Source of the DNA: Marinobacter confluentis
GTDB taxonomy: Bacteria; Pseudomonadota; Gammaproteobacteria; Pseudomonadales; Oleiphilaceae
DNA: 64,000 bases
Direction: 5' to 3'
NCBI RefSeq assembly: GCF_004785685.1
Contig: NZ_SRPF01000004.1
Coordinates: 1 to 64,000, forward strand
Below are positions 61,575-64,000 of this stretch, in pieces. Position numbers and translations under genes: made by a program. A model generated the notes under the pieces. The model ran no database searches. It was not told the DNA's origin and was given only the letters and a program-made list of their open reading frames with translations. Every line of letters begins with the position of its first letter. Position 1 is the stretch's first letter.

Positions 61575-62735
61575 TTACAGGCAAAACTCTTGTATCAATC
61601 CCTTGAGAATTTTAACCGCCGGATCTAACTGTGACAGCTCCAGAAACTCATCCGGCTGATGCGCCTGGTCAATAGAGCCCGGGCCCATGACCAGGGTTTC
61701 CAGGCCGAGCTTCTGTAGCCAGGGGGCTTCGGTGGCGAAAGCCACGGCTTCGGCGGTGTGCCCGGTCAGCTTTTCACAGGCTCGGACCAGCTGGGCGTCG
61801 GCCGGGGTTTCAAAGGGCGGCACCCCGTCAAACAGCGGCTCGAATTCCATGGCCAGGCCCCGGCGGTCTGCCACCGGCTTCAGGCTCTGCAGAATGGACT
61901 GGCGCAAAGCGTCCATATCCATACCCGGTAATGGCCGCAGATCAAAGTGCAGTTCGCAGCGGGCGCAGATACGGTTGGGGTTGTCACCGCCGTGGATACA
62001 GCCCAGATTCATGGTGGGCACCTGCACCCGGAAATTCGGATTGCTGTACTGTTCCTGCCAGCCTTTTCGCAGCGCCAACAGGTGTCCAAGCGCCTCATGC
62101 ATGCCTTCCATCGCATTGTTGCCCAATGCGGGGTCGGATGAATGCCCGGATTGCCCCTCGAACACAAGGCGCTCCATCATGATGCCTTTGTGCATGCGCA
62201 CCGGCTTGAGCCCGGTCGGTTCGCCAATAACGGCATAGCGGGCCTTGGGCCGGCCGGCTTCCGCCAGGGCACGGGCGCCGTTCATGGAGCTTTCTTCATC
62301 CGCCGTGGCCAAAATGATCAGCGGCTGTTTCAGGTCCTGACCAACGAAAGCTTTTGCTGCTTCGATGGCCAGCGGGAAGAAACCTTTCATGTCGCAGGTG
62401 CCAAGACCATACCAGCGGTTATCCCGCTCGGTCAGGCTGAAAGGGTCGCTCTTCCAGCGTTTGTCATCAAAAGGCACGGTATCGGTGTGGCCAGACAGCA
62501 CCAGGCCGCCGGGCCCGCGGCCGAGGGTGGCAATCATGTTGACCTTGCCGGGCATGCCGGGCACGTCCAGTATTTCCACCTCGAACCCCATGGGCTCAAG
62601 CCATTCGGCCAGGGTGCGGACCACCGGTTCATTGCTGTGGTCCCACTCGGGCGAGGCGCTGCTGATGGACGGCTGGGCAATCAGTCGGGTCAGCATGTCC
62701 CGGATACCGGGAAGATGTTCTGTGGATCCTGACAT
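61575..62735 (-). CDS. argE: Acetylornithine deacetylase
   Basis: The 386-aa M20 metallopeptidase-fold enzyme has LSGHTDTVPFDDKRW, GTCDMKGFFPLAIEA, ATADEESSMNGARAL, VIGEPTGLKPVRMHKG and GPGSIDQAHQPDEFLEL with metal ligands. It hydrolyses N2-acetylornithine to ornithine. argA and argE adjoin, so the linear arginine route is used. It lies 42 bp after the membrane-anchored ORF. Confidence 0.94.
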   Translation of the reverse strand: MSGSTEHLPGIRDMLTRLIAQPSISSASPEWDHSNEPVVRTLAEWLEPMGFEVEILDVPGMPGKVNMIATLGRGPGGLVLSGHTDTVPFDDKRWKSDPFSLTERDNRWYGLGTCDMKGFFPLAIEAAKAFVGQDLKQPLIILATADEESSMNGARALAEAGRPKARYAVIGEPTGLKPVRMHKGIMMERLVFEGQSGHSSDPALGNNAMEGMHEALGHLLALRKGWQEQYSNPNFRVQVPTMNLGCIHGGDNPNRICARCELHFDLRPLPGMDMDALRQSILQSLKPVADRRGLAMEFEPLFDGVPPFETPADAQLVRACEKLTGHTAEAVAFATEAPWLQKLGLETLVMGPGSIDQAHQPDEFLELSQLDPAVKILKGLIQEFCL

Positions 62736-62777
62736 TATAAAACGGACCTCCGCCCCTGGACGGAGCCAGGGAAAAAC

Positions 62778-64000
62778 TCAGGGATTCTGGCTGCGGCGCC
62801 AGACTTCAAATGTTTCGATCAGGCGGATGGCAATCGGGTAGGCAACCTCACCGCCGCCCACCAGTCGCACAACCTCCATTCGGTCATCATTGATACCCGC
62901 CAGACGACCTTCCACCACATTACCATTAGCCAGGGTGACTCTCACTGTCTGGCCGGTCAATTCGGCGGCATTGTCAGTTTCTGCAAGCTGCCAGCCCGCC
63001 TGCCCCGGTCCGGCGCCGTCTACAATTGGCTCCATGGCTTCGGTGGGAACGGCCTCCGGCTCAGGATCCGCCGCCGACAGATAAACATCCGGAACCCGTG
63101 AACCGTTGTAGGTCACGAAGGGTTCGGCGGCACCCACTGGCACACCCCATAGTGGCTGACCGGGGCTCAGTTCAAGCCCGAGTTCACCGCCTTCGGTCAG
63201 CCATTGACGATAAAGCGCAATCAGCTGATCACTGGGGGTGAACCCGCGAGCCGCCAGCGCCATTCTGAACGAGTCCATCACGGTACGGGTCCAGTCCGCC
63301 GTTTCCAGGCCGGCCTCCCGTGAACAGTAAGCAGATATCCGCCGCATCAGGCCGCCATCGCGAATGGTGACGGTCATCGGCTGAGTGCTTGAAGTCAAAA
63401 CCGCTTCCGGATCCAGCGGATTCAGCCGGGCTCCGGGCCAGTCGATTTCAACGCTGCCGGTCTCGATGGTTGTAATCTCAGCGTAAAGCGATTCCGGCTC
63501 CTGGCGAATCAGGACTTCCCCTGCGAGCCCCAGCACACCCAGGCGCAACAGGTCACCACTGCCCAGTTGCTGACGGTGATCAGGACCGCATACCGGGGCG
63601 AACAGCACCGGAGCCTCGGCTTCATCGGTCGCCGTGACCCAGTTCCTGAACAACGCATCATCCAGCGCCATGGACAGCTTTTCGCCTCGCAGGCGCCACT
63701 GGGAAGGCAGAGAGGATGGATCGAGCAACGCATTGACCAGGGCAACCGGTGAGCCGACCTCAAAGCTCAGACGCCCGATCCGCACAGGCTGGGACAGGCG
63801 GAAATCCTCATAGTGACCATCGATCAGAGTCAGGGAGCCCTCGAGGCCGGAACGGATACTGCCAGGGTCAATCACCCCGATGTCATCCACCGCCTGGTCA
63901 GCCTCAGACAGACGTTGGTCTGCCAGCCACCAGACCCCGCCTTTGAACGCCAGGTAGCCAGCCAGGGCCAGAAAAACCAACAGGGTCAGCAGGCGCTTCA
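62778..64000 (-). CDS. Membrane-anchored protein of unknown function (start one base past the window)
   Basis: The frame stays open to base 64000, where TG of a probable ATG is visible followed by AAG CGC CTG; the first base is beyond the edge. The protein, about 407 aa, has an N-terminal membrane helix (LLTLLVFLALAGYLAF), a large beta-rich extracytoplasmic region, and a C-terminal segment (residues about 350-400: VRVTLANGNVVEGRLAGIND) with the look of a small Sm-like beta barrel. No family is recognised with confidence. It is probably the first gene of a minus-strand unit with argE and argA. Confidence 0.7.
   Translation of the reverse strand, partial: KRLLTLLVFLALAGYLAFKGGVWWLADQRLSEADQAVDDIGVIDPGSIRSGLEGSLTLIDGHYEDFRLSQPVRIGRLSFEVGSPVALVNALLDPSSLPSQWRLRGEKLSMALDDALFRNWVTATDEAEAPVLFAPVCGPDHRQQLGSGDLLRLGVLGLAGEVLIRQEPESLYAEITTIETGSVEIDWPGARLNPLDPEAVLTSSTQPMTVTIRDGGLMRRISAYCSREAGLETADWTRTVMDSFRMALAARGFTPSDQLIALYRQWLTEGGELGLELSPGQPLWGVPVGAAEPFVTYNGSRVPDVYLSAADPEPEAVPTEAMEPIVDGAGPGQAGWQLAETDNAAELTGQTVRVTLANGNVVEGRLAGINDDRMEVVRLVGGGEVAYPIAIRLIETFEVWRRSQNP

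Noticed and set aside
1..64000. CRISPR arrays, tRNA or rRNA genes, insertion sequences
   Set aside because: No regularly spaced repeat, no tRNA cloverleaf with TTCRANNC arm, no rRNA segment and no transposase-like protein was recognised by eye; a tRNA and repeat search program would be decisive.

Overview
The window looks like chromosomal DNA of a Marinobacter-like marine gammaproteobacterium. I infer this from moderately high GC, from Pseudomonas-like gene neighbourhoods (lptD-surA-pdxA-rsmA-apaH beside amgK-murU; rpe-gph-trpE; a Vfr-type crp with osmC and speD), from a secreted lipase with its foldase, and from a glycine betaine ABC transporter. No rRNA, tRNA, CRISPR array, insertion sequence or prophage gene was recognised. 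Genes are densely packed on both strands, and many convergent pairs overlap at their 3' ends.

Layout. 1-1.6 kb: the end of an integron gene-cassette array read right to left, with two clear attC sites, two complete unknown cassette genes and a third cut by the window edge; no integrase is visible. 1.6-9.5 kb: a secreted choice-of-anchor I type lipoprotein behind a four-unit Pho-box-like element and a hairpin covering its Shine-Dalgarno; Dps; a DUF2061 protein; a dihydrolipoamide dehydrogenase-like flavoprotein; a LysE exporter; a DAHP synthase with an attenuator and a leader peptide rich in Phe, Trp and Tyr; a secretin-N-like protein; a membrane J-protein. 9.6-14.1 kb: an RND efflux pair and a DUF3301 protein. 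14.2-18.8 kb: lipase, lipase foldase, a hybrid histidine kinase and a convergent NarL-type regulator. 19.0-21.9 kb: a solute-binding protein, an aminotransferase and an inositol-monophosphatase-like enzyme in one operon. 21.9-30.5 kb (minus strand): slmA, thiG, thiS, DUF423, apaH, rsmA, pdxA, surA, lptD. 30.7-33.2 kb: amgK, murU, djlA (cell-wall sugar recycling plus a co-chaperone).

34.3-40.6 kb: rpe, gph, a Trp leader peptide, then trpE, trpG, trpD and trpC. Four copies of a structured palindromic repeat of about 100-107 bp sit in the gaps of this trp cluster. The copies share a core but have different outer arms that are still self-complementary within each copy. This is the most unusual signal in the window.

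40.6-50.8 kb: accessory metabolism (DUF4202, two GST-like proteins, a betaine-type transporter in X-W-V order, a META-domain lipoprotein, an AraC regulator with candidate half-sites, a membrane hydroxylase, an alpha/beta hydrolase, an SDR). It lies between trpC and crp, which are neighbours in Pseudomonas aeruginosa. 50.9-54.2 kb: crp/vfr, an OsmC protein, speD, pirin. 54.3-64 kb: prkB, a 1268-residue PilZ-DUF1631-GGDEF-EAL protein with degenerate catalytic motifs, a zinc aminopeptidase-like lipoprotein, argA, argE and a membrane-anchored protein cut by one base at the right edge.

Shared themes are aromatic amino acid supply under two separate leader-peptide controls (DAHP synthase and trpE), envelope biogenesis (lptD, surA, amgK/murU, slmA), and lipid or osmolyte handling. 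All function calls come from reading the sequence; no database search was run.
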